A stretch of DNA of 64,000 nucleotides from Scolanthus callimorphus (Eukaryota > Cnidaria > Anthozoa > Actiniaria > Edwardsiidae): contig JAWWUD010000062.1 in the NCBI GenBank assembly GCA_033964015.1, forward strand, positions 310,001-374,000. Reading direction: 5' to 3'. A model generated the notes under the pieces. The model did not search any database and had not been told where the DNA came from. It saw only the letters and a program-made list of their open reading frames with translations. This document shows, piece by piece, positions 20,401-32,176 of this stretch. Positions within the stretch are counted from its first letter, which is position 1. Each line of letters starts with the position of its first letter. The position numbers were made by a program, and so were the translations under genes.

Positions 20401-20954
20401 GGCAGAGCCCGACAGGCAAGGAGCGCGCGGTCCATTACAAAGTGTTGCGAGGCACAGGGGGTTCCTTATATGGAACATAGAAACATTTGTGTCAAGTCTG
20501 TCAGCAATATTTGAATGACAAACTTATCATCGATCGACTGTTATTAGTAATAATGGACGCTCACTCAGTATGTTGCTTTATTGCCAATAAATTCGTGCGG
20601 CCACCTGCCGAGCACGCGACAAACAATAAGGAAGTGTATTTTCGTTGTAGCACGACGGTATAGGGTTGATATAATTTAGAAGAGGGCGCGAGTTTCTTGC
20701 TCAGTTCTACAATCGATTGAACCAAATACGTCATGTGGACCGCCTGAATTGAAGGAATAACGACTGGACAGTTAAGGTGACTCCAACAAAAAAGCGTTTT
20801 CAGATATTTTTGACTCACTTACGGCGCGTCAGGAATGGTCAGATATATTTTATCTCTTGATATGTAAAACTTCAACCATTTGCGCTTTGAACCAATTGTT
20901 TGAATTTGTTTCAAGAACCGAGTTTGCTTATGCGCGTCGATATTTTAAGTAATA

Positions 20955-21098
20955 TTCAAAAACGAGTTCAAGTGTTTCATTGGGTTTGCAAACAACGAGA
21001 AAACCATTGAAACACGAGCGGCGTAGCCGCGAGTGTTTTATTGTTTTCCAGTTGTTTGTAATCCCAATGAAACACGCAGAACGAGTTTTTGGAATCAC
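20955..21098. mobile_element. Hairpin MITE fragment
   Basis: AAAAACGAGTTCAAGTGTTTCA on the left pairs with TGAAACACGCAGAACGAGTTTTT on the right, and the inner CATTGGGTTTGCAAACAA pairs with TTGTTTGTAATCCCAATG, around GAGCGGCGTAGCCGCGAG. A related half copy (TGGTGTTTCATTGGGTTTCC) is at 23860. Confidence 0.7.
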
Positions 21099-21307
21099 TT
21101 CTCACACAAATAGAATACACAGTTTATATCATGTTATGCAATCACGCTTAGAATGTTAAAGAACAAAAACGTGATTTCATAAGCCCAAAGACGCCAAATT
21201 TGCTGATTACATCAGCCCTTTTGATCAGGCAAAGAACATGGCATCTAATCAATTGCTAGATTGTACAACCTTGTATATGCTAATTGAATCGCCATTTCAC
21301 CTTGAAC

Positions 21308-21482
21308 ATGGCGCAGTCAAGGTTTCGTCCGCCTAAGACTGCGGAAGAAAAACAAAGTATTTGCGGGCAAGAATAGCGGTATCCGCCCAAAACTCTCTAC
21401 CAAATCGTGTGCGAGATACGTCGGTACGTACTGGAACGAAAGCCCAACCTGGGCTTCAATTTCTTGGATGGCAACGACAAAG
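21308..21482 (+). pseudogene. Crypton/KIAA1958-like N-terminal exon relic
   Basis: Starts MAQSRFRPPKTAEEKQSIC and, after an in-frame TAG, continues RYPPKTLYQIVCEIRRYV and FNFLDGNDK to an AAAG/GTTAGT donor. The YPPxTLYxxVCxIRR motif followed by a DxxDK-type ending is what I know from the DUF3504-containing KIAA1958/ZMYM-like proteins, which derive from Crypton-type recombinases. The usual middle part is missing, so an internal deletion is likely. The larger overlapping minus-strand frame (21317-21757) has no recognisable content. Confidence 0.5.
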
Positions 21483-21489
21483 GTTAGTT

Positions 21490-22227
21490 TATGTTTATAT
21501 GTCCACGTTTCTGCTCCAAGCATTCCATTAGCCACGATATTATCAGTGTAACTTGGAGAGCTAGAAAGCAGAGCATGTGGAGATTCGGTACTTGGTATGC
21601 GCTTGGGTCGCTGGTCACCGAACAAATCGCTGGCTCGTAAAACGAGAAACCGCTGAAATGTTTTTCGTTTGCGGGCGACGAAATGACGCGAACGCTGTCC
21701 GCTTTCGCGGGATTTTTCTCCCCGTACTTTATATCCAGCAGTAGGGAAACAGTGCACCTAATTCGGAGTGTGCGCCGCGTTGTCAGGTTTATGAAGATTT
21801 CAATCACCAGAAGAGATAAACACACTATCTTGTTATTCATAAGTTTTTAATTACAAACTCTTAAAACGAAGGTTAAATACAACGAGCCCAATTATTATGA
21901 GATTAGATAAGTTTGAAATTTCGTTATCGCGCAAATTATTATATGCAATTAGCTTCCTGGAAAGAAAAAGCTAAAATTCAAGTCGACCATTCAAAGAGCC
22001 ATCTACGGCAAGCAACTTCATTAGAGAAGGAGACTGGAGGACAGAAGACAGCTGTAAAGTAGAAAAAATATATTTATAAAAACTGTTTCATTATTTTGTC
22101 TGCAGCATAAAGATACACACAAACAAACATAAGAATCTAAATTATTTTTGTGATAAAATGTGGTCAGCTAAATTAGAGGAGGAAAGAACTAGGATATTGA
22201 ATACAAATTGTAAACAAAATGTGCAGC
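21490..22227. other. No feature seen
   Basis: GC-richer up to about 21780, then AT-rich. No supported exon or repeat. Confidence 0.35.
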
Positions 22228-22372
22228 CAGATTTGCGGGTTTACCCCCGTGTAAGAACCATTCCCAGAGGACATCATTGTTGTGTTCAGTTATTTCATCG
22301 TGATTCGTTCTAGTAAACAAAAGAGGCTTTGTGACGCAACTCATGAACAATACACAGTCCGTGTAGCCAGAT
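22228..22372. repeat. Dispersed repeat, copy 2 of 3
   Basis: Shares AACCATTCCCAGAGGACA, TGTGTTCAGTTATTTCATC and CGTGATTCGTTCTAGTAAAC with 2060-2202, and TGAACAATACACAG with 42172-42248. Confidence 0.8.
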
Positions 22373-23817
22373 TGGCAGAGATCATGGTCAAAAAATATGC
22401 AAATTAACTTTGACAGAAGCATAAGAAATTAGTACAATCATCACTTTTATTCGCAAAAGGCAAATTTTGACACAATTAATAGCGCTTAGAACCAATTCTA
22501 GAATATATGTGTTTTGTAATCATGGACAATTTAGACCGGTTCAAATACTGGTTTCTGAACAGCAACTGAAATAGTTGTTATAGAGTTGCTATAATTGTAC
22601 GTGCTTATACGAAGTAAATCTACAATTTCACCGAATGACTGATTGTCCCGATCGTAGTTTGTCAAGAGACATAGTTAAACTAAAAAATAATATTTACAGG
22701 CCATCACAGAAACATATGACACTGAAACCACTAATTTCCCAACTACAACCTGTTCGTCGCTAACTGACCCAAAGCTATTCCATACAAAAGTTGGGGGCAA
22801 AGGCGATTTTTTCTGAATTTGGTTTGGAGGTAACGTGAGAAATAGAGACTTGAACTATACATTTCTGTTTTTAAATCACCGGTTCAGCCCTTGGTACCAT
22901 GATCTGCGAGCTATGCATTCATGGTTTAATTTGTTAGGTGAACGATTTGAGCAAATTTAAAACTAAATGCCTCGGCAATGACCGACTCCGAATGGACAAC
23001 AATGCAGTTTAAAAAGATAAATAAAGCAAATTAACTCACCTTTTCGCTTTTATATATTTGTAGTTTACGTCGATGTCAACAAACAATCTCTCAATGGTGC
23101 TGTTATAACATAACAATGGCCGCCATGTTTGCTACGAAGGACTTCTTCTCTGGCCATACTAGAAGGACGAGAAGCGTATTTTTCGACCATGTAGCCGCTA
23201 TTTGAAGCATCCTAAGCATCGACCGGCCTTTTGAATGATAATAGGATAATGCCGAGGAATATTTTAAGCATCTTCAGCAACATTTACGCAGAAATAATCC
23301 AGAGAAATCGATGGGACAAACCGAAACGTAACGCTCCACTCTGACCAGATTCCAATCCCTTTGGCTTTCTAGCGCATGCGTAGAACTTATTCTCCACCTC
23401 TTAGAAAGCAGTTAATTCACTAGGAGCAACCAAAATATTAGCTTACGTTTGTTATGTAAGCTTTCGACTGATAATTAACAGCGCTTTGTAGCATTTTGGT
23501 TCAAATTAAAGCGGATGGAAATGGATTGCTAGTTTTGATTGCTGAAAATATTTTTGGGTCTTTTGGGCAAAACAAGATTCGAGTGCAACAACGAACTGGT
23601 GTTTGCATGTTCTGATAACACTAGTCTTATTTATAACATTTTTGTTTTGTTAGATTTGCTCACTTCAGACGTTTGCTGGACGCAGAAGGGAAGGACGGGA
23701 CGAGCGGGCAGGATTGGCGCTAAAGAACAAGAAAGAGAAGAAGCTGCCGATCAAGACAATTAAACATGTTATTGAATTGTGTTTGAGTAGTCTATGAATA
23801 TGCTTATTAAGAACTCA
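22373..23817. other. No feature seen
   Basis: Long AT-rich stretch. A 74-residue plus-strand frame at 23539-23763 ends in a charged KGRTGRAGRIGAKEQEREE tail but has no start context, motif or splice logic that I trust. Confidence 0.35.
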
Positions 23818-23965
23818 TATCACTAGTGTTGGAAATCGTTTCCAAACACTAGTGACTTTCAACTGGTGTTTCATTGGGTTTCCAAAGTCATACACCTGAC
23901 CAAATGCAAGAACCCCATTGGTCTACGCCCTCATGAATAATTAATGAGTTTGAGAACAGTAGTGC
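23818..23965. mobile_element. MITE fragment with CACTAGTG hairpin
   Basis: CACTAGTGTTGGAAA and TTTCCAAACACTAGTG form a stem, followed by GGTGTTTCATTGGGTTTCC as in the 20955 element, and by a CCAAATGCAAGAACCCCATTGG stretch. Confidence 0.6.
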
Positions 23966-25138
23966 GCGAATTCTCCGCGCGATTCAAAAACTTCTGGTTA
24001 TGGATCACTGGACCTTCATTTTTGTCATTTTGGATAATTTTCTACGGATTTCTCCAGGAGCTGAAATTAATCACGGTGAAAATATGCTTCTCTTCATTTG
24101 CTATGCAAACTGCTATGTTCCAACAAGCCTTTATGTCCCTCATAATTTACAATAACAGTTAAGTTTTGTTTTAAAAAGAGCGAGGGCTTGCTACCTAGAA
24201 TAACTAAAATAATTATAAAAAGGTATATGCAGCCAGTTTTATACATATATATTTTGTACAAATATAGGTCGGCATATACACATACACAGAGTTGAACAAA
24301 CAACAAACAAAAATACCATTTAGTAAACATTTAAGGGATGAATACGTTCCTTTACTTTAGATATAGAAGAAATAGAAAAATGTACCGTTTGCCGACACTG
24401 AATTTGAAAATTGTCAAGAACTGTTAATAATGTAAATTAAAACATAAAAACTCTCTTTATAAAGACACCAGATTCCCTAAAAAGTATATTTGCTGCTCTA
24501 AGATTCTACACTTCTGTGGTCTATTGAGGGTCTGGATCGTTTTTAGTATAGATTCTCTTGTCTAGCTAAAGAGCACGCGTGATGTCGGGAGAGACAACGA
24601 GAACGTTGTAAAATCACGAGCCGCCCTGCCGATAAAGTCATAGGAAGTTGTGCTCTAATGCTTTTGTGATATAGCGGGGAGAACCATTACTTTAACGGTG
24701 TAATAGAGCATAGGTTTGGACCAACCAGAGCGCGCGTTATATCGTAGCTATATTATAACAGGTAATGGAGAATATTTACATTGGTAATATCGGAAAAATG
24801 TAAAAATGGATTTCCTTTCATATGCACTTTAAGGCCTGACTTTAAAGGCGAAAAGCATCTTTTGCAAATAGCTACAATAGGAAAATAGCTAATAGGTAAT
24901 CATAACGCAAAGTCTTTTTAGGCCTGTTTCAAACGTCGATCTTTTTGTTTTTCTCCATTTTATAACGTCTATTACCAAAGGAAGAATAAACCAAAAAAAT
25001 TAACTTTACATTTCTTTTTGATGTACTATGGTTCACCTAAATTTAGCTCTTGCACTAGACAAAATGTCCTCTAAGCTGCAAATGAAACTCTAATAATTGG
25101 ATTCGACTCGGCAAAAGTCCGACGTCTAAAACTGGCCT
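23966..25138. other. No gene; short dispersed repeat near 24826-24905
   Basis: The only recognisable item is TTTAAGGCCTGACTTTAAAG with GCAAATAGCTACAATAGG, which recurs at 26715-26800 and, inverted, at 28000-28100. A segment at 24450 (TATAAAGACACCAGATTCCC) recurs near 27718. Confidence 0.5.
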
Positions 25139-25144
25139 TAACTA

Positions 25145-25466
25145 CAGGGGCGTAGCCAGCACTTATGAGAGGGGGGTTCCAAAATTCAAAAAATAAAAAA
25201 CTCCACATAGATCGGACGTGATTTTTGCGTTCTCGCCACAGGAAACCCAGCCAAAAATATTGATCTCGGGGAAAACTAGCGTTTGAAGAAATTTGCTACA
25301 TTTTATTGGAGCTTTTATTTGTTGTCTATTAAATATTTACCGAATTTTAGTAATAAGTCGGTCCAGAACAGAGGCGAGGGGGGTTCCGCTGCGGGAGAGG
25401 GGGGGTTCCGCTGCGGGAGAGGGGGGGTTCCGGAACCCCTGGAACCCCCCCCTGGCTACGCCCCTG
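25145..25466. mobile_element. MITE with CAGGGGCGTAGCCAG ends
   Basis: Left end CAGGGGCGTAGCCAG and right end CTGGCTACGCCCCTG are perfect inverted repeats. TAACTA flanks both sides. The interior has GGGAGAGGGGGGGTTCCGCTG repeated. These ends are typical of hAT-type non-autonomous elements in animals. A relative with a worn right end is at 43502-43735. Confidence 0.9.
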
Positions 25467-25472
25467 TAACTA

Positions 25473-26660
25473 TTACTTTATAATCGGCAAATCGAATGAA
25501 CTTCGAGCTAAAATTCAATTCGGCACATCACAATCAAAATCCAACATTGTCACAAAATGTTGTTCAAGCACAAAATCCTTAAAAAGAGTAAAATTGCACA
25601 TTGCCCTTTTAGATCATTTTGTGTGGTTTGTCACGTACGGGCAGTCGAGCCTGACTACTGGTTTTGTGTGAAGGAATAAAACGATAAAAGTACGATAAAA
25701 ATCTTAATTAATCCGAGTAAATAGTTGTTCTAAGTGCTACTACTTTAAGTGCTACTTCTTCTGATATCTGCGAGAACAGGTTGAGGATATTTTTACTGTT
25801 CTCTCTGGCGCTCCCCATTCAATTTGATTCAATAACTAAATATCTGTATATTACAATTATATATCTGTATATTACAATTTTTGCTCTATAAAGACTAGCT
25901 CAAATCCTCACAAGGTTTGCCAACTCCTCTAGATTTTACGTTCCTAGCGCACACACCTGTCCTTCGCATCTATTGATTTTGTTTAGTCTATGGTTATTGG
26001 TTTGGCGATCTAGCGAGCGCCCGGAGAGGAGTTGGACGCAGATGCGCTTTTCGCCTTACGATAAAATATATAGGTATAAACTCACCCGTACTGACAAGCA
26101 ATTCACTCAATCTGTCTTTTGGTTTCTACCAAGTCACGTTTGCTGTCATATCTACAATAGTTCTCGTCCAGACTGCCGCAAGCCGGCAGAATGTGACATT
26201 GTCAAATTTTACGAGCGGAAGATATTTATGTATATTTATTGCCAATGGATGATTAAACGGAAGAAGAAAAGCAAGTTATTGAGCCTTAAAGTATGTAATA
26301 GAATATGCATCACCTGAAGCCTTAAATAAAGGAGCGCAGATATCTTTACCGCATTACCATATACCGCTCACTTAGTAGAAACCCACTCGCATGTAAAAAG
26401 CAGTTTCAAAGGCTTGGGTCACTAGCGCTCCAAGGAATGACTCCCGTAAGAGATGTCTGCGCGCTTAAGCCAAACATGCCATACTGATGACGTAGTTTTG
26501 ACCTGAATCTAGTTAACAATCCTGATTGGCCAATTCTAGTTCAGTTGCATATTGCGCGAAAGCATTGCTGGGTTTCATATCATGAGTTCCTGGGGCGAAC
26601 ACTTTAATATTTAAATTATGAACATACGACCTACATGACAAGAAAGAGCATGTTGAAGTA
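25473..26660. other. No feature seen
   Basis: AT-rich, with a short duplication (ATATCTGTATATTACAATT twice near 25840-25880). A 114-residue frame at 25973-26317 has no motif. Confidence 0.35.
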
Positions 26661-26689
26661 TACAAAATGCCGAGGTTTGGCGTTATCGG

Positions 26690-28112
26690 AACAAAACTGA
26701 TCGATCTCAGGTGTGTTTAGGCCTGACTTGAAAGATTCTTAAGGCAAAACGCAGTTTTTGCAAATAACTACATTCGCAAAATAGCTACCGAGATGGAACT
26801 TGGTATGAGTAACATGTCCTCCGACCTTAACTGTTTTAAGGACACAATTTTAGAGTATCTAAAAGTACCGTTTAAAATTTACTTTCAATCAAAAACGGGC
26901 GGAAAACTTACCGCCAATTTTCCTACTTTTTTACCCTAAATTCGTAATCTTCATGAACTTCTGCAGTTGATAACGCCTTTTAATCGTGTCCAGGGTCACG
27001 TGATCGTGAGAACTGTTGCCCTAGCAACAAAGTTTTTCTCCTATCTCCGCTAATATTCAAGGTGGACTGCCTTAAAAGGCCATATATTGAAGGAATCGAT
27101 GCAGTAAAGGAAAATTCCATCGTATTTTCAGAATAGGATGAGGTTTTCTGTTCCCCATTTTAAGTTACGGACGGACCATTTGATATTTGATGGGGGGAGT
27201 GGCTAATTTTTTTGGGCTCGATATATTTTTCGCTTCCAGTTTTGCTGCTCGAATTTTTTCCCCTAGATCGTGAGTGTGCTCGATATTTTTTTCCTGATAT
27301 TTCCCCATTTGATCACTTCAATAAAGTTTGATTTCGTTCTCCTTATGTTCGCAGTTCGCGAAATCAGGATCAGTTCGGTTTACGAACGAGGGCTGACAAC
27401 TGAGAAGTTTGCTTGTATGTTTCTCAACGCGCGCGATGCGCGCCGCGATTTTCACGAGGTTAATGATATTCTTTCACTGAATAAAAACATAAAAATTTTC
27501 AAAAATTAACCATGCCTAGTACGATGATGTTATAGTTTGTAATACTACACCACAGCATACGATTTTTATGAGCGCGACGCTGGTGCAATATCAGTTGACA
27601 GTAAGTAAACCTTTGCTTATCGTTTTCTGAAATTATTGAAATTTTAAAACGTATCTAAGCGTTTTATTTGTTGTAGATGGCGAGCGCGCAGCACGAGCCG
27701 ACCAAAAAATCCCTCTAATTATAAAGACATCAGGTTCCCTAAAAACAGTAAATCAGGAGAGTTTTAGAGTGAGTTTGCTAAATTTTTTTTTCGCCACCAG
27801 CTTTGCTTGCGCGATATTTTTTTTCTAGATCAGAGGCTTGCTCGAATTTTTTTTTGTGAATCAGCCATCCTCCCCCAAACATCAAGTATCAAATGGTCCG
27901 TCCCTTATGTCCCAAAAAAGGACAAATATGGCGCACGTCCCTTTAAATTGGTTGTCATGGAAACATTAACTGTTAAAATTTTGCTAGTACAAGAATTAAC
28001 ATTGATGCAAAGTTTCATTGCTGTAGCTATTTTCGTATTAGATATTTGCAATACTATTTTCTGCCCGCGTATAAGCCCCAAGTCAGGCCTTAACACACCT
28101 GAGATATACAGC
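26690..28112. repeat. Inverted pair of a dispersed repeat around a MITE
   Basis: ATCTCAGGTGTGTTTAGGCC then TGACTTG, CAAATAACTACAT and AAAATAGCTACC at 26695-26800 recur in inverse orientation around 28110-27990. Between them lies the 27169-27903 MITE. The two copies are diverged, so this is an old arrangement. Confidence 0.55.
27169..27903. mobile_element. MITE with GGACGGACCATTTGATA ends
   Basis: CGGACGGACCATTTGATATT at the left is the complement of AGTATCAAATGGTCCGTCCC at the right, each followed inward by a G- or C-rich run (GGGGGGAGT, CCTCCCCCAAA) and CTCGATAT/CGATATTTTT pieces. The ends resemble those of the MITE at 60649 (GACCATTTGA). Interior coding frames are weak. Confidence 0.7.
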
Positions 28113-28919
28113 CATTTACCCGAAGGTCTTGAGCTATATTTTCAGAATCTGCCTGTTTACATTTTTGAAACTTGGGCATTAAACTGTTTTCTAGGGTGGT
28201 GGGGAGGGGATATTTTGCCCCTTCCGTTTTTGTTACGATAAACTTGGCTTGTTTTTCCAACAAACATCCACCAAATTGATTTATATTTGCAACATAAATG
28301 GGCTGGGACATAACTCACCTAAATTTATTGTCGAACCTCATGATATGGTTACCATAGCAACAGATGGTGAAATAATACCGTGCAATGTTGAAACTATGAC
28401 GCTTTAGTGTCATATTGCTCCACAAAAGTAAGATTTTTATCGCTATTTTAACATTATTGATGATAAAATCCGTCGAGTTATATGGGTTGGACCTTTTGCA
28501 ATGGTTTTGATCAACCTTAACTTGTTTGTCTGCTTTTCTCTCTTCTTCAAAATTTTCAAAACCCAAGGTACACTATGACGGGAAACAACCACTAACTATT
28601 TCTCCAAATTTTTAAAGATTCTGAAATGAAATTCTTCTAATTCATCTCATTCCGAACAAACAATGCATATAGCAGAAGTTAGTGGAACGAAGTACGGTTC
28701 CGCTACCATGGCAACGGCTAAGCAATGTACGCTTTAAGTGATTTTAGTGCATGTGCCATGATCCCCCAACCGAGGCCAATTCACATGCGTCCCAGTGGAA
28801 TTAGTATCAAATTGAAGGCAAGCATCGTCTGCAAAATAGTATGCATATCAAAAAATACCCTGATGAAAACCGTCGTTTTTGAAGCAATCACGGCCAAAAC
28901 CTTATTTTGAAGTATTTAC

Positions 28920-28970
28920 CTTATTTGGAAGTGACGGTAGATCCCCTTCTGATAAGACGTTCGGCGACAT
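28920..28970 (-). CDS. Candidate first coding exon (17 codons)
   Basis: An ATG opens MSPNVLSEGDLPSLPNK, closed by an AAATAAG/GTAAAT donor in phase 0. Two open minus-strand stretches follow at lower coordinates (28315-28566 and 28100-28311, the latter ending ISQ before a CAG/GTGTGT donor), but acceptor sites and phases do not assemble cleanly. Low support; unknown product. Confidence 0.22.
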
Positions 28971-29449
28971 TTGCCAGAAAAAACACTGAATTTTGAGCGA
29001 GAACTTGCAGACATTTTAGCGACTCGATATTTCAAAGCATCCTCCATGTTGGATCTAGCTTAGCAGCCAGGCCTGATCTATTTTGAGCATCCACAGGGAA
29101 CCCGCGCGGCTTGCCCCAGTCCCCTTATAAGTATTTTGTAAAAACGACGGCTTGTTTTATGTGGTTTTGCGTTACCATGGCAAACACACACAGGAAAATC
29201 TTTGTACAAATACTCATTATTAGCTTTTTCATGGAATGCTGTTACACAAGTTTCTGAACAAATTCAGGACTGCTGATCACTATAAAATAATCACTTACCG
29301 TATTTGGAACTCCAGAAACTTTCCTAGCTTATTTCTTACTCTAAATTGCCAAAATGTTCAGCACAACTTGGAGAGAAACGCTGTAGGCTGCCACATTTGC
29401 TTTGGCCTGGAACAGCGACACAGGCAACCCGCGTCACGCAAGGGTAACA
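28971..29449. other. No feature seen
   Basis: No exon or repeat that I can support. Confidence 0.35.
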
Positions 29450-29625
29450 AGGCCGTAGCTAGAAATTTTTGACTGGGGGGGGGGGGGGGGCAGGCCTTGG
29501 TCATTCTTTGTTTTTGCTGGGGAAGCAAGCAGGTTTTTCCCCACATGTTCACACTAAAATTTTACTTCGCTGGCGGGGGCAACTGCTCCCTCTGACCCTA
29601 TGCTAGCTAGGGCCCTGGGTAAGCA
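29450..29625. repeat. Dispersed repeat with poly-G tract (inverted relative of 11428-11560)
   Basis: Contains AAGGCCGTAGCTAGAAATTT, a ~17-bp G run, GGCCTTGGTCATTCTTTG, CCACATGTTCACACTAAAAT and CTGACCCTATGCTAGCTAGG. The ends GGCCGTAGCTAG and CTAGCTAGGGCC are inverted, so it is probably a small MITE. Confidence 0.75.
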
Positions 29626-30305
29626 TGGACAGAAATGAAACCTTTCTCGATTTGATAACATCATAATTATATAAAACTAATCTAAAGTATGGTGGAGCCG
29701 AATCACTATCACTGGTCAGTTGCTCGACTTTAGCGGTTATGCCGGGCATGTAGGGATACTAACCCAGGGCCACTTGCCCACAGGACAAGTAACAATTTTG
29801 TGTGAAATAATATAATCATTTTGCTAGTGCATGGGCGGTTGTGCTCGCAATGTTGTGTGTCCAACTCTCAAAACTATAATATATAATCGTTTCATGCAAA
29901 ATAGAGGGACGTTAAAGAATCACGAGGACCGTCGGAAGTTGCCTAACCTCTGTGTCACACAACTCGCCATACTAACACACTCATGTTTAGAAAACTGGTT
30001 TCTATAGAAACACCCCTCTGTAACAGACCCACCGAACTTTAGTTTCCCACCGGGTTTTCAGGGGTTAGACAAATTTTCGCTGGATCAGTTCGCGCGCGCG
30101 TGTTTACCAGTCTTTGCTTAACTATTTCCAAACATACCTTATTTTTATATAATGGAAGCATGGACTCCAACACGCTGGGTACCAAAAATTTCGCATTGGG
30201 TTAGGAAAAAAACGCCCGGGTCAAATTTAAAAAGTCGTTGGGCCTTGGGTAGGCTAAAAACTCACTGGGTAGAGCAAAAATTTCCACAGGGTCGGGTTAT
30301 CAGTC
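29626..30305. other. No feature seen
   Basis: Near 30170-30300 there are loosely repeated phrases of the type GGGTAxxxAAAAATTTC, but no clear unit. Confidence 0.35.
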
Positions 30306-30309
30306 AGGT

Positions 30310-31935
30310 GTGTCGTGCTCAACCCTGACAAATGTCAGTTCTCTTTGCTGGCTTCAGGGTGTCAAATACTACGATCGAGCCCAGAAGCTGGTTCGGCCTG
30401 TTTAATCAGGTGTAACCAGCTACGCCGTTCCTCAGCCCCCGCTTCCCATTCTCGTGGTCTCCAGAACTGGAACAGGCCTTCCAGGCCTCCAAACAGGCAA
30501 TCGTACAAGCGAGTGATCCGTGAGCGAGTCAAGATCTTTGACGTACAGAGGCGGACATGCCTCCGACCCGACTGGTCCAACATCACTGTAGGTCTGCCTC
30601 TTGTGTACCGGACTACTGCTGCCAAGGCGGGTGGAAGATCAACCTAGCGGGATCACGCTTCCTGGCAGCCGCTGAGCAGCGCTACGCGGCGATCGAAGGC
30701 GAAGTCCTGGCCGTAGCTTTGGGTCTCGAACAGTGACGGCACTTCACGCAAGGATGCGAGAATTTCGTCGTCGTCACCGACCACAAGCCAAGCCGAACAC
30801 TAGACGAGATCACCAATTCGCCAATTCCCTGCCTTAGAGGTTCAAGATCGTCCACCTACCCGTTAGACCAGCCACGCCGCTGATGCCACCTCAAGGCACC
30901 CGTCACCCTCAGCCAGCGCGAACGGTAACACACCTGGTGAACCAAGTGGGCCTGGCATTGTTGAATCAGCATTAATGGCTGCTATCGACAACGACGTTCA
31001 CAAGCTTGGATCAATCCCATGGTCCCTGCTCGCCCAGGAAACAGTCGCCGATCCATCCCTGGGCCACATTCTGACCTGCTTTGAGCAAGCATTGACAGCA
31101 GTGATCGAGCATTGGCAGGACTATCAACCATCTGCGCATTGCCTACGCACAAGAGGGCGTTCTCCTGTACCAGGACCGTGTTGTGATTCCTGCAACACCT
31201 CCATGCTGCCCATCAAGGAATCTCAGCCATGGAGCAGCGCGCCCGATCCATCGTCTACTGGCCGACTGCAATAGGAACGCCCCTCACAAGTGGACACGCC
31301 TCCCCCTACCCACCACGCCACCAGCTATCCCCTTCGAAGCGATCTTCGCTGGATTTCTTCCACTACGGCGGTCGTCACTTCCTTGTCGTTGGAGACCACC
31401 TCTCTGGGTGGATTGAAGTCCTAAGCTTAACGGCAGGCACTGACATCAGAGGCTCATCCGGCCTGGTCCGCCACCTACGCGCTTTCTTTGCCACATTTGG
31501 CGTACCTGAAGAACTCGCTAGCGATGTCGGCCCAGACTTTACCGCTACCCACACTGAGAACTTCCTTTGCACATCAGGCATGTGTATCTTCGGTAAGCTT
31601 CCCCCAGTCAAATGGAAAGGGCAGAGGTTGCGGTAAAGACCGCAAAGCGCCTTCTCATGTCCAACACTGGCCCAACTGGCAGCCTCAACAACGACAGCTT
31701 CCTGCGTGCTATGTTGTAGCTGCGCAACACGCCTGATCCCGACTGCAACGTATCGCCAGCCGGATAATCTTCGGCTGCCCTCTCCGTGATGGCTTCAGTT
31801 CTGTCATTCGCCTAGAGAAGTACTCGAACCAATACATTCGACCGCTCTGGCGTCCAAGGGAGAAGTCCTCCGCACCTACATTTCGCGCACTACTGAGGCT
31901 CTGAAAGCACGCTCCAGACTCTATGGCGTTTCTTT
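30310..31935 (+). pseudogene. Ty3/gypsy-type pol relic (RT end, RNase H, integrase)
   Basis: Retroelement polyprotein remains in many frames. VLNPDKCQFSLLASGCQ is the end of the reverse transcriptase. FLAAAEQRYAAIEGEVLAVA and FVVVTDHKPSRTLDEI are RNase H. A linker starting AAIDNDVHKLGSIPW follows, then integrase pieces: MEQRARSIVYWP, FHYGGRHFLVVGDHLSGWIE (first Asp region), FGVPEELASDVGPDF (second Asp) and RAEVAVKTAKRLLMS (the Glu region). Further, SNTGPTGSLNNDSFLRAML and LRNTPDPDCNVSP match the integrase C-terminal part. At least six frameshifts and several stops. No LTRs were identified around it. GC content is clearly higher than in the flanks. Confidence 0.85.
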
Positions 31936-32125
31936 AGGTTTCTTAAACACCCCATTGAGGATTTTTAGGATCTTTAGGCTTCCTAAACACCCCTTTTAGG
32001 ATTTTTAGGATCTTTAGGATTTTAGTTTTCTCCTGAAACCCCCTGTTTTAGGATTTTTAGGATTAAGTCCCCCCCCCCCCCACACACACACACATATGTT
32101 CAGGATTTTTAGGTCATTGAAGATT
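31936..32125. repeat. Low-complexity AGGATTTTTAGGATCTTTAGG repeat, poly-C and (CA)n
   Basis: Short related units (TTTTAGGATTTTTAGGATC) repeat irregularly, followed by a C run and a CACACA tract near 32070-32095. Confidence 0.8.
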
Positions 32126-32176
32126 CGTCGCGTTCTATAAGCGCTTGTGATCTAAAAACCACAACATTTCATTTAA

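Noticed and set aside
21317..21757. 146-residue minus-strand gene
   Set aside because: It overlaps the plus-strand YPPKTLYQIVCEIRR exon, which has recognisable motifs; the minus-strand frame has none.
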